DNA of 64,000 nucleotides from Thalassobacillus devorans. Lineage in GTDB: Bacteria; Bacillota; Bacilli; Bacillales; Halobacillaceae. The stretch covers positions 620,001 through 684,000 of the forward strand of contig NZ_FXEH01000006.1 of NCBI RefSeq assembly GCF_900176565.1. The letters run 5' to 3'. The position numbers were made by a program, and so were the translations under genes. The notes under the pieces were generated by a model. That model had not been told where the DNA came from. It did no database searches and saw only the letters and a list, made by a program, of their open reading frames with translations. Shown one piece after another: positions 49,515-57,140 of this stretch (position 1 is its first letter; every line of letters begins with the position of its first letter).

Positions 49515-52127
49515 ATGGTAAATAAAAAGCTTATGCTGTTAGTGGCGGCGAGTCTCGTACTTGCTGTCTTAGCTCATGGTTTTTTTCTGCAGGCATGGAC
49601 GGAAGGCCGTTACATGGTCGGGCACAATGACGGCTTGCAGCAAATGGTGACATTCAAAAAACTTTTATACAACCAATACACCAGCGGTGATTTCTTCTAT
49701 AACTACGGATTTGGCCTCGGCGGGGGTACCTATAGTCAGTTGTCGTTTTATTTTTCGACGTCGATTGTTTTCCTGCTCAGCGCCGGGGTAACTTTTTTAC
49801 TGGAATGGCTTGGAGTAGTGAGTGCGGTAGATATCGTTTATTGGGCCAAGGCGGCCGTGTTCATCAGCATCCTCCGGCTGACTGCTATTCTTGCCCTTAC
49901 CACGCTTATTTTCCGTTATATGAAAGTTCCGTGGCTGCCTGCATTCCTGGGGTCCGCTGTGTATGGGTTATCGGTGATCTATTTCCGGCATGCGACGTAC
50001 TGGGAGTTCTTTGCTGATGCCATGTTATGGCTGCCATTGCTTGTCCTTGGGGTTGAAAAAATCATCCGTGAAGGCCGGGCGGGATGGTTTATTTTTGCTG
50101 TCGCCGTAACGATGTTTGATAACTTCTATTTTGCCTATATCAATCTGATTTTCATTGGCGTATACTTTCTGTTCCGGTTATTCCACCGGCTGGATGAGCA
50201 GGAAGTATCCTTGTTTAAAAGAGTCTGGCTGTTTATGACGGCGGGATTGATTGGTGCAGGCATCAGTGCGGTTTCTTTTGTACCGGCGGTCTACAGTTTT
50301 CTGAACAATTACCGCCCTGGTTACCGGTTTCCGATTGATATCGTAGATTTTTCCGATAATATCCTGTTTACAAGCCGGATCATTGTTCTGCCGGCTATTT
50401 TTCTCTTGTTGCTCTGCCTTATTCCCTTGTATAAGAGGCCACATTTCCGATTATTTGCCTCGTTAAGCGTTCTGTTCGTGCTCCTTCATTTCAGTCCGCT
50501 TGCGGCCAGCGCATTCAATGGCTTTTCGGCTCCCCAGTACCGCTGGGAATACCTGCTGTCATTTACGGTTGGAGGGGGTGTGGCTGTGGGACTGCAGTAC
50601 TTGGGGGAGGTCAGTAAAACAAGCATAATGATTGCAAGTCTGCTCGTAATCAGCCTGTACTTGAGCGTGCTGGTGATCGATCAGCATCTTTCTTTCTTCT
50701 CGCTGCCTGGTCTCACTGTCCTAATTTTCATGGTAGTCATCGTGTTGATGACTGCATGTGTCGTGTGGATAGGTAAACGCAGCTGCTTTTACATGTTATA
50801 CGGGGCAAGCCTTGTTTTTCTGCTCGTTTTTTCGAATGCCATCCAGTACGTCATCTCGGAAATGACCGGTGTGCGAAGTGTATCGCAGGAGTTTTTACAT
50901 AGCGAAAAATATAACGGGAAAGAACAGCTGGAATTGCTGACGGAAATCAAGGAGCGGGATAGCGACCCGCTTTACCGGATTGACTGGCGGGTCGGGTATT
51001 GGAACAATACGCCGATCGTTCAGGATTTCAACGGTATGAGTGTTTATTCCAGCATATTGAACAAGGAGCTGTTGTTTTTCTATTTGTATGATCTGCAAGT
51101 GGATATGGGGCGGGAGAGTGTCAGCCGTTACTCGACGCTCGGTTCCCGGGCCAATCTGTACAGCCTGTTGCAGGGCAAATACATGATGCGTAAAAAAGAA
51201 GACACGGCAAAAGTTCCCTATGGTTTCGAAAAGGTGGCCGCTACAGAAAATTATGTGATGTACGAGAATACCAACCTGCTGCCGTTTGTACGTACGACAG
51301 ATACCGTATTTTCTAAAGAGGCGCTGAGAGAAGCCAATGTCCTGGAAAAAGAGCACGCGATGCTGGAAGGGGTGGTTGTCGAGGACGGCAGCTTTTCTGA
51401 AAAACCAACAGAAGCGCCAAATCTTATTGACAATACGATCATGAAAACGGCTGGAGCAGAATATGAACATGGGTATTTGAAGGTGAAGGATAAAGAAGGT
51501 GGCATAGATATGATTGTCGAGGACTTTGATGGGGAGGCTGGTGATTATTACGTCCGTTTTCATCTCGAAAGTCTCGCCGAGCGGCAAGGGTTTGCGGTGA
51601 AGGTCAATGGTTACCGGACGACACGTAAACATAACCAGTCGATTTACAAAACCTACATCGATGACCTGGTCATCCGAGTTCCGAAAGCGGAAAAGATTTC
51701 GATACGTGTTCCCGAAGGTGAGTATTTGTTGAAGGAGTTTGCATTATATGAAGAAGACTACACGGTTCTAGACAAAGCAAAACGCCATACGGATGATGGA
51801 GCACAGGTGAAATGGGAGGGCAATAACCTGGCGATTCAATATGACAATCACGGTGGAGACAAATGGATGGTGCTGCCTATTCCTTACGAACGAGGATGGC
51901 AGGTGAAGGTGAATGGAGAGGAACAGAAGATGGAAAAGGTCAATTATGCGTTCCTGGGATTTCCGATTGAATCAGGAAACAATCAGATTCAATTAATGTA
52001 TTTTCCTCCTTTCTTTAAAGCTTCTATGGCAGTCACTTTTGTAAGTATCCTGCTTGCTCTCCTATTAGTCGGGAGAAAAGCGAACAATAAACATCATTTA
52101 ATTAATTATGTTCGCATTTACCATTGA
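49515..52127 (+). CDS. yfhO: YfhO-family membrane glycosyltransferase
   Basis: An 870-residue GT-C-type membrane protein with about 12-13 helices in the first 480 residues, a large external domain, and a last helix near 845-865. GHNDGLQQMVTF after the first helix and FYNYGFGLGGGTYSQ are characteristic of YfhO. In B. subtilis YfhO transfers GlcNAc from C55-P to lipoteichoic acid on the outer face. It follows csbB directly; length agrees with the family. Confidence 0.92.
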   Translation: MVNKKLMLLVAASLVLAVLAHGFFLQAWTEGRYMVGHNDGLQQMVTFKKLLYNQYTSGDFFYNYGFGLGGGTYSQLSFYFSTSIVFLLSAGVTFLLEWLGVVSAVDIVYWAKAAVFISILRLTAILALTTLIFRYMKVPWLPAFLGSAVYGLSVIYFRHATYWEFFADAMLWLPLLVLGVEKIIREGRAGWFIFAVAVTMFDNFYFAYINLIFIGVYFLFRLFHRLDEQEVSLFKRVWLFMTAGLIGAGISAVSFVPAVYSFLNNYRPGYRFPIDIVDFSDNILFTSRIIVLPAIFLLLLCLIPLYKRPHFRLFASLSVLFVLLHFSPLAASAFNGFSAPQYRWEYLLSFTVGGGVAVGLQYLGEVSKTSIMIASLLVISLYLSVLVIDQHLSFFSLPGLTVLIFMVVIVLMTACVVWIGKRSCFYMLYGASLVFLLVFSNAIQYVISEMTGVRSVSQEFLHSEKYNGKEQLELLTEIKERDSDPLYRIDWRVGYWNNTPIVQDFNGMSVYSSILNKELLFFYLYDLQVDMGRESVSRYSTLGSRANLYSLLQGKYMMRKKEDTAKVPYGFEKVAATENYVMYENTNLLPFVRTTDTVFSKEALREANVLEKEHAMLEGVVVEDGSFSEKPTEAPNLIDNTIMKTAGAEYEHGYLKVKDKEGGIDMIVEDFDGEAGDYYVRFHLESLAERQGFAVKVNGYRTTRKHNQSIYKTYIDDLVIRVPKAEKISIRVPEGEYLLKEFALYEEDYTVLDKAKRHTDDGAQVKWEGNNLAIQYDNHGGDKWMVLPIPYERGWQVKVNGEEQKMEKVNYAFLGFPIESGNNQIQLMYFPPFFKASMAVTFVSILLALLLVGRKANNKHHLINYVRIYH

Positions 52128-52176
52128 AAGCCTATCTGCGATTTGTTATAGTGGCACAGTAACGTTATAAATCAAT

Positions 52177-52249
52177 AACTCGTATATGCTCGGTAATATG
52201 GTCGGAGCGTTTCTACCAGGTTCCCATTGAAAGAACTGGACTACGAGGT
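52177..52249 (+). ncRNA. Guanine-class purine riboswitch
   Basis: P1 CTCGTA/TACGAG (52179-52184 with 52242-52247); core TAATATGG and TTTCTACC; P3 CCAG-GTTC/GAAC-TGG. The specificity base before the final P1 strand is C (C52241 in GGACTACG), as in guanine-binding rather than adenine-binding members. A terminator follows at 52310 and the regulated gene is a nucleosidase-like lipoprotein. Confidence 0.93.
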
Positions 52250-52309
52250 GAAATTTATGAATGTTCGGCTTCCAGCCCATTTGCCGAACTATACATATTT
52301 TTCCTTCGT

Positions 52310-52340
52310 AGGCCTGAAAGGTAACCCACCTTCCAGGCCT
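52310..52340 (+). terminator. Expression-platform terminator of the riboswitch
   Basis: AGGCCTGAAAGG pairs with CCTTCCAGGCCT (one mismatch), 7-nt loop, followed by TTTTTATCC. Formed when guanine is bound, it should switch the downstream gene off. Confidence 0.85.
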
Positions 52341-52456
52341 TTTTATCCTTTAAGAAAGTTTAACTATGTTAAACGATTAAAGGCTTTCACTATATGAACT
52401 TGGGGATCAGCCAAGTTTTCCTAATCGTGCATACGACACCACAAGGAGGAATCAGC

Positions 52457-53335
52457 TTGAAAACAGCACAGAGAAAAGTCGTTATTTTACTAGCAGTCAT
52501 GGCCGTAATGGTACTGACAGTCCTTGGGGCATGCAGTGCTTCATCCTCAACAGATGCTCCAGAAGAAAACAAACAGCAGCGGCCAATTTTAATTGAAGGG
52601 CCGATGCCGATTGAAGCAGAAAACTTCGCCGAACGGCTTGAAGATGTAGAAATTGAAAAATCCGGAACGTTTGAATTCTATATCGGAACCGTCGATGACT
52701 ACCCTGTTATTGTGGCAAAAACAGGGAAGGGAATGGAAAACACAGCAGCAGCTACCGCAGTGGCTATTGAAAAATACAACCCGGCTGCAATCATCAACCA
52801 GGGTACATCCGGAGGGCATGATCCGAATTTGAATGTCTATGATATTGTGTTGGGCGAGCGTACAACCAACATCGGCTCCATGAAGACAGGGGATCGGGAA
52901 GAAGGCGAAGGCATCAAGCCGAAAGAATGGATTCCGATGGATCTGATGGCTTCAGAAGGAAGTGCCGGAGAAGATCCGGATGCGGAGAATATCCGCTATT
53001 ATGAAGCGGACGAAGATCTTCTGGCAGCCGCTAAAGCAGTGAAAGAGGTGCATGAGGAAGGAAAAGTTGTGGAAGGGACAATCGGCTCTGCGGATGTCTG
53101 GAACAACGAAGTCGACCGGATCAACTGGTTTCACGAAAATTACGGCACCTCTGTAGAAGAAATGGAAGGTGCAGCGGCCGCCCAAATAGCGAAGGGCTAC
53201 GACGTTCCTTATCTCGGGATCCGCATCCTTTCTAATAATAAAACCAACGACGGGGAATACGATCCGAATACAGCGGAAGCGAATCAGGAATATGTGTATG
53301 AAGTAGTGAAACAGTACATTTCTGATCAGAAGTAA
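52457..53335 (+). CDS. Lipoprotein with purine nucleoside phosphorylase/MTA nucleosidase fold
   Basis: A 292-residue surface lipoprotein: lipobox VLGAC (Cys25 region), short spacer, then a nucleoside phosphorylase-type domain. NQGTSGGHDPNLNVYD and EEMEGAAAAQIA correspond to the MTA/SAH nucleosidase motifs. The catalytic Asp of the ISD motif is replaced: the sequence reads ILSNN. Asn at this kind of position favours 6-oxopurines in some phosphorylases, which would fit the guanine riboswitch. It probably frees bases from extracellular nucleosides. TTG start behind AAGGAGGA. Confidence 0.85.
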   Translation: MKTAQRKVVILLAVMAVMVLTVLGACSASSSTDAPEENKQQRPILIEGPMPIEAENFAERLEDVEIEKSGTFEFYIGTVDDYPVIVAKTGKGMENTAAATAVAIEKYNPAAIINQGTSGGHDPNLNVYDIVLGERTTNIGSMKTGDREEGEGIKPKEWIPMDLMASEGSAGEDPDAENIRYYEADEDLLAAAKAVKEVHEEGKVVEGTIGSADVWNNEVDRINWFHENYGTSVEEMEGAAAAQIAKGYDVPYLGIRILSNNKTNDGEYDPNTAEANQEYVYEVVKQYISDQK

Positions 53336-53336
53336 T

Positions 53337-53375
53337 AAAAATGCCTGGCTATCAAAGCGATAGCCAGGCATTTTT
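53337..53375. terminator. Bidirectional terminator
   Basis: AAAAATGCCTGGCTATC pairs with GATAGCCAGGCATTTTT, 5-nt loop; between the nucleosidase and the convergent stress protein gene. Confidence 0.93.
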
Positions 53376-53389
53376 ATTTAAAAAGTGAA

Positions 53390-53638
53390 TTATCGTTTGC
53401 GGCCTTTCATGATGACACTGATGATAAATACGAAAATCAACGCACCAATCAAGGCAGGGATTATTGCCATTCCAGCGAGGCTTGGTCCCCATGATCCTAA
53501 CAGGGCACCACCAATCCAGGCACCAATGATACCTGCAATAATATTACCTACAATTCCGAATGGTACATCACGGCCGAGGATAACACCTGCTAACCAGCCG
53601 ACTAGACCACCAACAATTAAATATAGAATAAATCCCAT
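53390..53638 (-). CDS. GlsB/YeaQ/YmgE-family stress membrane protein
   Basis: An 82-residue Gly-rich membrane protein with three helices; ILYLIVGGLVGWLAGVILG and GNIIAGIIGAWIGG are family signatures (transglycosylase-associated family). Often part of general stress responses. The ATG at 53638 is preceded by AAGGAGG, which the longer frame reads through. Confidence 0.88.
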   Translation of the reverse strand: MGFILYLIVGGLVGWLAGVILGRDVPFGIVGNIIAGIIGAWIGGALLGSWGPSLAGMAIIPALIGALIFVFIISVIMKGRKR

Positions 53639-53829
53639 AATCTTTTCCTCCTTCAACTAAATCTTTTATATCGTGTCGTATATGAAATATAACCTGCTTG
53701 GCTTCTTTTAAAACCTAACTTTTTTTGGCTTTGTTAACCATCGTTGTTGACTTTCATCATAGGCTTATTCCACAACAAGACCAAAAAATCGAAGACTTTA
53801 TTTTGAAATGTTATAGGAGGGGAAGGGGT

Positions 53830-53928
53830 GTGATGTACAACGAGGGAAGCAAATATGATAAATTGAGAAAGAAGCATTCGTTGGAAAAGGAAGCTACCAG
53901 GAGGGAAGGGAAATGCGAAGAGAATTGA
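53830..53928 (+). CDS. Very small charged protein (32 aa) coupled to next gene
   Basis: A GTG-started frame giving MMYNEGSKYDKLRK and ending GKCEEN. AGGAGG lies 9 nt upstream. Its last 16 bases overlap the start of the following membrane protein, and it contains that gene's ribosome site, so it may serve mainly as a translational coupler. Confidence 0.4.
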   Translation: MMYNEGSKYDKLRKKHSLEKEATRREGKCEEN

Positions 53929-54092
53929 GGGTAAGGATCGGGTTGATCGGTAATCTGCTGATTTTTTTCTGGGGAATTTACCGCATGTTTTCCGAGAATA
54001 CGATAGCGTTTATTCCAGTGATCCTTGCGGTAGGCGGTTTCATTGGTTTGATTGCCTCTATCTATGAACTGAAAAAGTTACATAAAGGATAA
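53913..54092 (+). CDS. Two-helix membrane protein (59 aa)
   Basis: Starts [13 protein letters not shown] with helices near 8-25 and 32-50 and a basic tail (KKLHKG). AGGAGG 8 nt upstream. Family not recognised. The next gene, ynfA-like, starts 30 bases later. Confidence 0.6.
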   Translation: MRRELRVRIGLIGNLLIFFWGIYRMFSENTIAFIPVILAVGGFIGLIASIYELKKLHKG

Positions 54093-54121
54093 CGACTCAT
54101 AAACTGACGGGAAGTGATAGT

Positions 54122-54448
54122 TTGTTACATGCGTTTCTATTATTCCTGTTTGCGGGGCTCGCGGAGATCGGCGGCGGGTATTTGATTTGGTTATGGCTCA
54201 GAGAAGGGAAGCCGTTTTATTGGGGATTAGGAGGAGGATTTGCGCTTGCGATGTACGGGGTGATTGCTACCTTTCAAACCTTTCCTTCGTTCGGTAGAGT
54301 GTATGCGGCTTACGGAGGTGTCTTTATCGTGCTGTCTGTTTTATGGGGCTGGGGAATCGATAAAAAAACACCCGATTTATACGACTGGATTGGTGCCGGA
54401 ATTTGTCTGATTGGTGTGTCTGTCATGTTATTCGGTCCGCGTAATTGA
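54122..54448 (+). CDS. YnfA-family small membrane protein
   Basis: A 108-residue four-helix protein of the YnfA/UPF0060 family, distantly related to small multidrug resistance exporters. Signatures: [20 protein letters not shown] (end of helix 1) and [14 protein letters not shown]. Transport activity is not established. TTG start behind GGAAGTGAT. Confidence 0.88.
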   Translation: MLHAFLLFLFAGLAEIGGGYLIWLWLREGKPFYWGLGGGFALAMYGVIATFQTFPSFGRVYAAYGGVFIVLSVLWGWGIDKKTPDLYDWIGAGICLIGVSVMLFGPRN

Positions 54449-54477
54449 TAAGCGCATTAATTATTTTTAACTTCCCC

Positions 54478-54506
54478 TTGACGGAGAGTAATAATCAGCG
54501 TATAGT
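54478..54506 (+). promoter_or_regulatory. Promoter of the cold-shock gene
   Basis: TTGACG, 17-nt spacer, TATAGT. A start near 54513 gives a leader of about 115 nt, as usual for csp genes. Confidence 0.7.
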
Positions 54507-54596
54507 AGGGATTAATTATTCTTGTTCGTTTAAAGAATGAAAGATAAGTTTTTGTGACTTACCCTTGAATTTCTAGAGCAATAATAGTAATACATT

Positions 54597-54612
54597 GTGG
54601 ATTTACATCCAC
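54597..54612 (+). promoter_or_regulatory. Hairpin directly before the csp ribosome site
   Basis: GTGGAT/ATCCAC with a TTAC loop, ending 3 nt before GGAGG; a candidate thermo-sensitive structure controlling translation. Confidence 0.4.
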
Positions 54613-54627
54613 GCAGGAGGTAACAAC

Positions 54628-54825
54628 ATGTTACAAGGTAACGTAAAATGGTTCAACGCAGAAAAAGGTTTCGGATTTATTGAAGTAGAAGGTCAAGACG
54701 ATGTATTCGTTCATTTCTCTGCTATTCAAGGTGAAGGTTTCAAAACACTAGAAGAAAACGAAACAGTTTCTTTCGAAATCGTCGAAGGCAACCGTGGACC
54801 ACAAGCAGCTAACGTGCAACGATAA
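54628..54825 (+). CDS. Cold-shock protein, CspB/CspD type
   Basis: A 65-residue OB-fold nucleic-acid chaperone. RNP1 is KGFGFIEV and RNP2 is VFVHFSAI. It binds single-stranded RNA and DNA and acts as a transcription antiterminator and RNA chaperone. AGGAGG at ideal spacing, long leader and its own terminator. Confidence 0.95.
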   Translation: MLQGNVKWFNAEKGFGFIEVEGQDDVFVHFSAIQGEGFKTLEENETVSFEIVEGNRGPQAANVQR

Positions 54826-54840
54826 ACGTGAAGCGTTATA

Positions 54841-54869
54841 AAAGAGACTTCCCATTCGGAAGTCTCTTT
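54841..54869 (+). terminator. Terminator after csp
   Basis: AAAGAGACTTCC/GGAAGTCTCTTT, 5-nt loop, T-run. Confidence 0.9.
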
Positions 54870-54930
54870 TTTTGTGCAATTAGAACGGGCGATATATTGA
54901 CCGTCGAACGAACGCCATATATTTATAAAA

Positions 54931-54960
54931 AACGGAAGCCTCCGCCTGGGAGCTTCCGTT
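54931..54960 (-). terminator. Terminator of the arsR operon
   Basis: AACGGAAGC/GCTTCCGTT with A-run and T-run on both sides; lies just after the minus-strand small Cys protein. Confidence 0.85.
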
Positions 54961-54974
54961 TTTTTATCATTCGT

Positions 54975-55148
54975 TTAACAACAGGGAGCACAGCACACTG
55001 GAGCCGATTGCTTTTTCGAAAAGCTGATAGATGGGAGTTTCCATCTTTTTTTAGGAAGGGACGCAGATTTCCATGCATGACGGTTGATATGGTCTAACTT
55101 GCGTTTTTTCTCTTCTACTCGTTGACTCACGGAATATAAGTTATACAT
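54975..55148 (-). CDS. Small basic protein with C-terminal CCAPCC, third gene of arsR operon
   Basis: A 57-residue protein, MYNLYSVSQRVEEKKRKLD at the start, a basic middle (KKRWKLPS) and the ending SAPVCCAPCC. AGGAGG lies 6 nt upstream inside the end of arsI, and a strong terminator follows, so it is a real last gene of the operon. Four Cys at the end suggest binding of As(III) or another soft metal. I know no named family. Confidence 0.72.
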   Translation of the reverse strand: MYNLYSVSQRVEEKKRKLDHINRHAWKSASLPKKRWKLPSISFSKKQSAPVCCAPCC

Positions 55149-55158
55149 CATTTACCTC

Positions 55159-55557
55159 CTATTGGCAGCAGAACTGCTCTTTTTTATTGTTTTCTACATC
55201 TTGTTTGGTATGGAAAAACTCCCATTCATTGCCGTCCGGATCCGTTATCCAAAACTTATCCTGCAGGGCATAGCAGCAGGTAGTATTCGTTTCGTCTCTT
55301 GTGAAAAAACCGCTTTTTGTCAGTCTGTCTTTATGGAAATCGATGTCTTCCTGCTTTTCTACCTGGATGCCGAAGTGGCCAACCTGATTGCCGGATACTT
55401 CCGGTATTGCGTTCAGTGTAAAGTTCAATTGCAGATGTTCTGGCATAAATTTGGCATAATCATTCTTGACTTTCACTGGTCTTTCTCCGAAAACTTTTGT
55501 GTAAAACTCAATCGATCTTTCTAAATTTACTACATTCAAGCCGACATGTATGTTCAT
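55159..55557 (-). CDS. arsI: ArsI-type C-As lyase (vicinal oxygen chelate fold)
   Basis: A 132-residue VOC-fold metalloenzyme. Residues match characterised ArsI: His4, His61 and Glu113 as Fe ligands and the substrate pair Cys94-Cys95 in TTCCYALQDKFW. ArsI breaks the carbon-arsenic bond of trivalent methyl- or aryl-arsenicals; some relatives (CadI) respond to cadmium. The ending QFCCQ adds another Cys pair. It follows arsR and has its own ArsR-type operator. ATG 55557 behind GGAGG. Confidence 0.88.
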   Translation of the reverse strand: MNIHVGLNVVNLERSIEFYTKVFGERPVKVKNDYAKFMPEHLQLNFTLNAIPEVSGNQVGHFGIQVEKQEDIDFHKDRLTKSGFFTRDETNTTCCYALQDKFWITDPDGNEWEFFHTKQDVENNKKEQFCCQ

Positions 55558-55573
55558 GTGAAAACCTCCATAA

Positions 55574-55589
55574 ATCAATTTTTTTTGAT
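55574..55589. promoter_or_regulatory. ArsR-type operator between arsR and arsI
   Basis: ATCAATTTTTTTTGAT fits ATCAA-N6-TTGAT, the known ArsR dyad of Gram-positive bacteria. Third of three identical-pattern sites in 450 bp. Confidence 0.7.
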
Positions 55590-55605
55590 GAATAGCTGAA
55601 AAAAA

Positions 55606-55926
55606 TTACTCTCTACGGAATAAGCAGCACAATTCTTCTGACAGCAGGTGATTCATTTCTTTGTGATTCAAGGTGTAGTAGCTCCAGGTTCCTCTGGTAT
55701 CTTTGGTGATCAGCTGGGCATCCAGCAGGATTTTCAGGTGGTAGGATAATTTAGACTGGGGCAGGTTCAATTTCTCAGACAAATCGCAGACACATGCTTC
55801 GCCTCGGTCGGTTATTTCATGCAGGATATGCAGTCGTTTGTGATCGGCGATTGCTTTGAACTTCTTTTCGTATGTTTGAAAGGTCTTTTCTAATGATACG
55901 TCTGTGAGCGGGATTTCTTTGAACAC
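55606..55926 (-). CDS. arsR: ArsR-family metalloregulator
   Basis: A 106-residue winged-helix repressor. The metal site is in ACVCDLSEKLN (CVC on the alpha-3 helix) and the recognition helix in QSKLSYHLKILLDAQLI; a further Cys pair is in EELCCLF. As(III) binding releases DNA. GTG start behind AAAGGAGG. It is autoregulated through two upstream dyads. Confidence 0.93.
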   Translation of the reverse strand: MFKEIPLTDVSLEKTFQTYEKKFKAIADHKRLHILHEITDRGEACVCDLSEKLNLPQSKLSYHLKILLDAQLITKDTRGTWSYYTLNHKEMNHLLSEELCCLFRRE

Positions 55927-55943
55927 ATCAGCTCCTCCTTTAC

Positions 55944-56019
55944 ATCAATTTTTTTTGATTTAATAAAAGTATATGCAAAGGAAAGCAAAATGACAACTAT
56001 TAAATCAAATTTTTTTGAT
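55944..56019. promoter_or_regulatory. Two ArsR-type operators upstream of arsR and pirin gene
   Basis: ATCAATTTTTTTTGAT (55944-55959) and ATCAAATTTTTTTGAT (56004-56019), both ATCAA-N6-TTGAT. The second lies in the divergent region toward the pirin gene, which may therefore be co-regulated. Confidence 0.72.
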
Positions 56020-56126
56020 GAAAGGCTATATTCAGGAAAAAACTACTATGTCGAATTCCTTTCGTTTTATTTTACGAAAGCTATAGTAATATAATGGAAG
56101 CAGACCAATCAGGAGGTGCTGAATCA

Positions 56127-56966
56127 ATGGCGAATCAACGAGGAATTGAGCGCGTATGGACGGTGGAGTACCAGGAAGGAAGCGGCCCGCACAAGCAAGT
56201 CGGACAAGTGCTGCCGCCTGGCAACTGGGAACAATTCGACCCATTTTTGTTAATGGCGGAAGACTGGTTCCAGCAGGGGACGTTTCCGGATCACCCGCAC
56301 CGTGGCATGGAGACGATCACCTATGTAATCGAGGGAAAATTGAAGCATGAGGACAACCATGGGGGCTCCGGGGTGTTAGAGCCAGGTGATGCGCAGCTTA
56401 TGACGGCAGGGAGCGGCATCGTCCATTCGGAGGATCCACCCCCAGGTGAAACGGTCCATAGCCTGCAATTGTGGCTGAACCTGCCGAGCAGTAAAAAATC
56501 AGCGACTCCGCGCTATCAGGATTTGAAGGCGGAGACGGTGCCGGTTCGAAGGGAAGATGGCGCAAAAGTTCGTGTTTACTCCGGTTCTTCCGGTGATGTG
56601 CAGGCAGATACGGACAACCATGTCCCGCTCACCTACGTCGAATTAAATATGGAGGCCGGTGCGAAAATAACGCAGGAGCTGCCGGGAAGCTTCAATGGCT
56701 TTATCTATATTATAGAAGGAAGCGGGACATTTGGAAGTGAGGGAACCGAAGGGAAAAAGAACCAGGTGCTCTGGCTCGGACGCACTTCACAGGATTCAGA
56801 CAGTGAAGTGGCCATCCAGGCGAATGAAAAACTTCGAGCTATTCTCGTTGCCGGAGAACCGATCGGGGAGCCAGTGGTGGCGAGAGGGCCGTTCGTTATG
56901 AATACGGAAGAAGAAATTTTCCAGGCTTATCGCGACTATCAGGCTGGTAAATTCAACCGTTCGTAA
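56127..56966 (+). CDS. Pirin-family cupin protein
   Basis: A 279-residue bicupin of the pirin family. The metal site is in FPDHPHRGMETITYV with later His/Glu in SGIVHSEDP. Some bacterial pirins are quercetinases or redox-linked regulators. It is divergent from arsR with an ArsR-type dyad between them. ATG at 56127 behind AGGAGGTG. Confidence 0.9.
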   Translation: MANQRGIERVWTVEYQEGSGPHKQVGQVLPPGNWEQFDPFLLMAEDWFQQGTFPDHPHRGMETITYVIEGKLKHEDNHGGSGVLEPGDAQLMTAGSGIVHSEDPPPGETVHSLQLWLNLPSSKKSATPRYQDLKAETVPVRREDGAKVRVYSGSSGDVQADTDNHVPLTYVELNMEAGAKITQELPGSFNGFIYIIEGSGTFGSEGTEGKKNQVLWLGRTSQDSDSEVAIQANEKLRAILVAGEPIGEPVVARGPFVMNTEEEIFQAYRDYQAGKFNRS

Positions 56967-57046
56967 GGATCTGGTTTTTTTCAGGAACCCTATAACCGTG
57001 CGGTTTGCATCATGAGACTTTTTTCCTGTTTATCCTTGTTTTAAAA

Positions 57047-57093
57047 GTCTCGAAGTCGAAACAGTTGAGAAATTCCTCCTTCGGTAGTACAAT
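57047..57093 (+). promoter_or_regulatory. Promoter with MhqR-like dyad before azoreductase
   Basis: GTCTCGAAGTCGAAAC (57047-57062) matches 12 of 16 positions of ATCTCGAATTCGAGAT; it lies just before TTGAGA-N17-TACAAT (57065-57093). The B. subtilis azoreductase AzoR2 is under MhqR, so this site is plausible. Confidence 0.5.
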
Positions 57094-57140
57094 CTATAAT
57101 CGTTGAGCACACCTAAGTTAATCATGGGAGGAATATAGAG

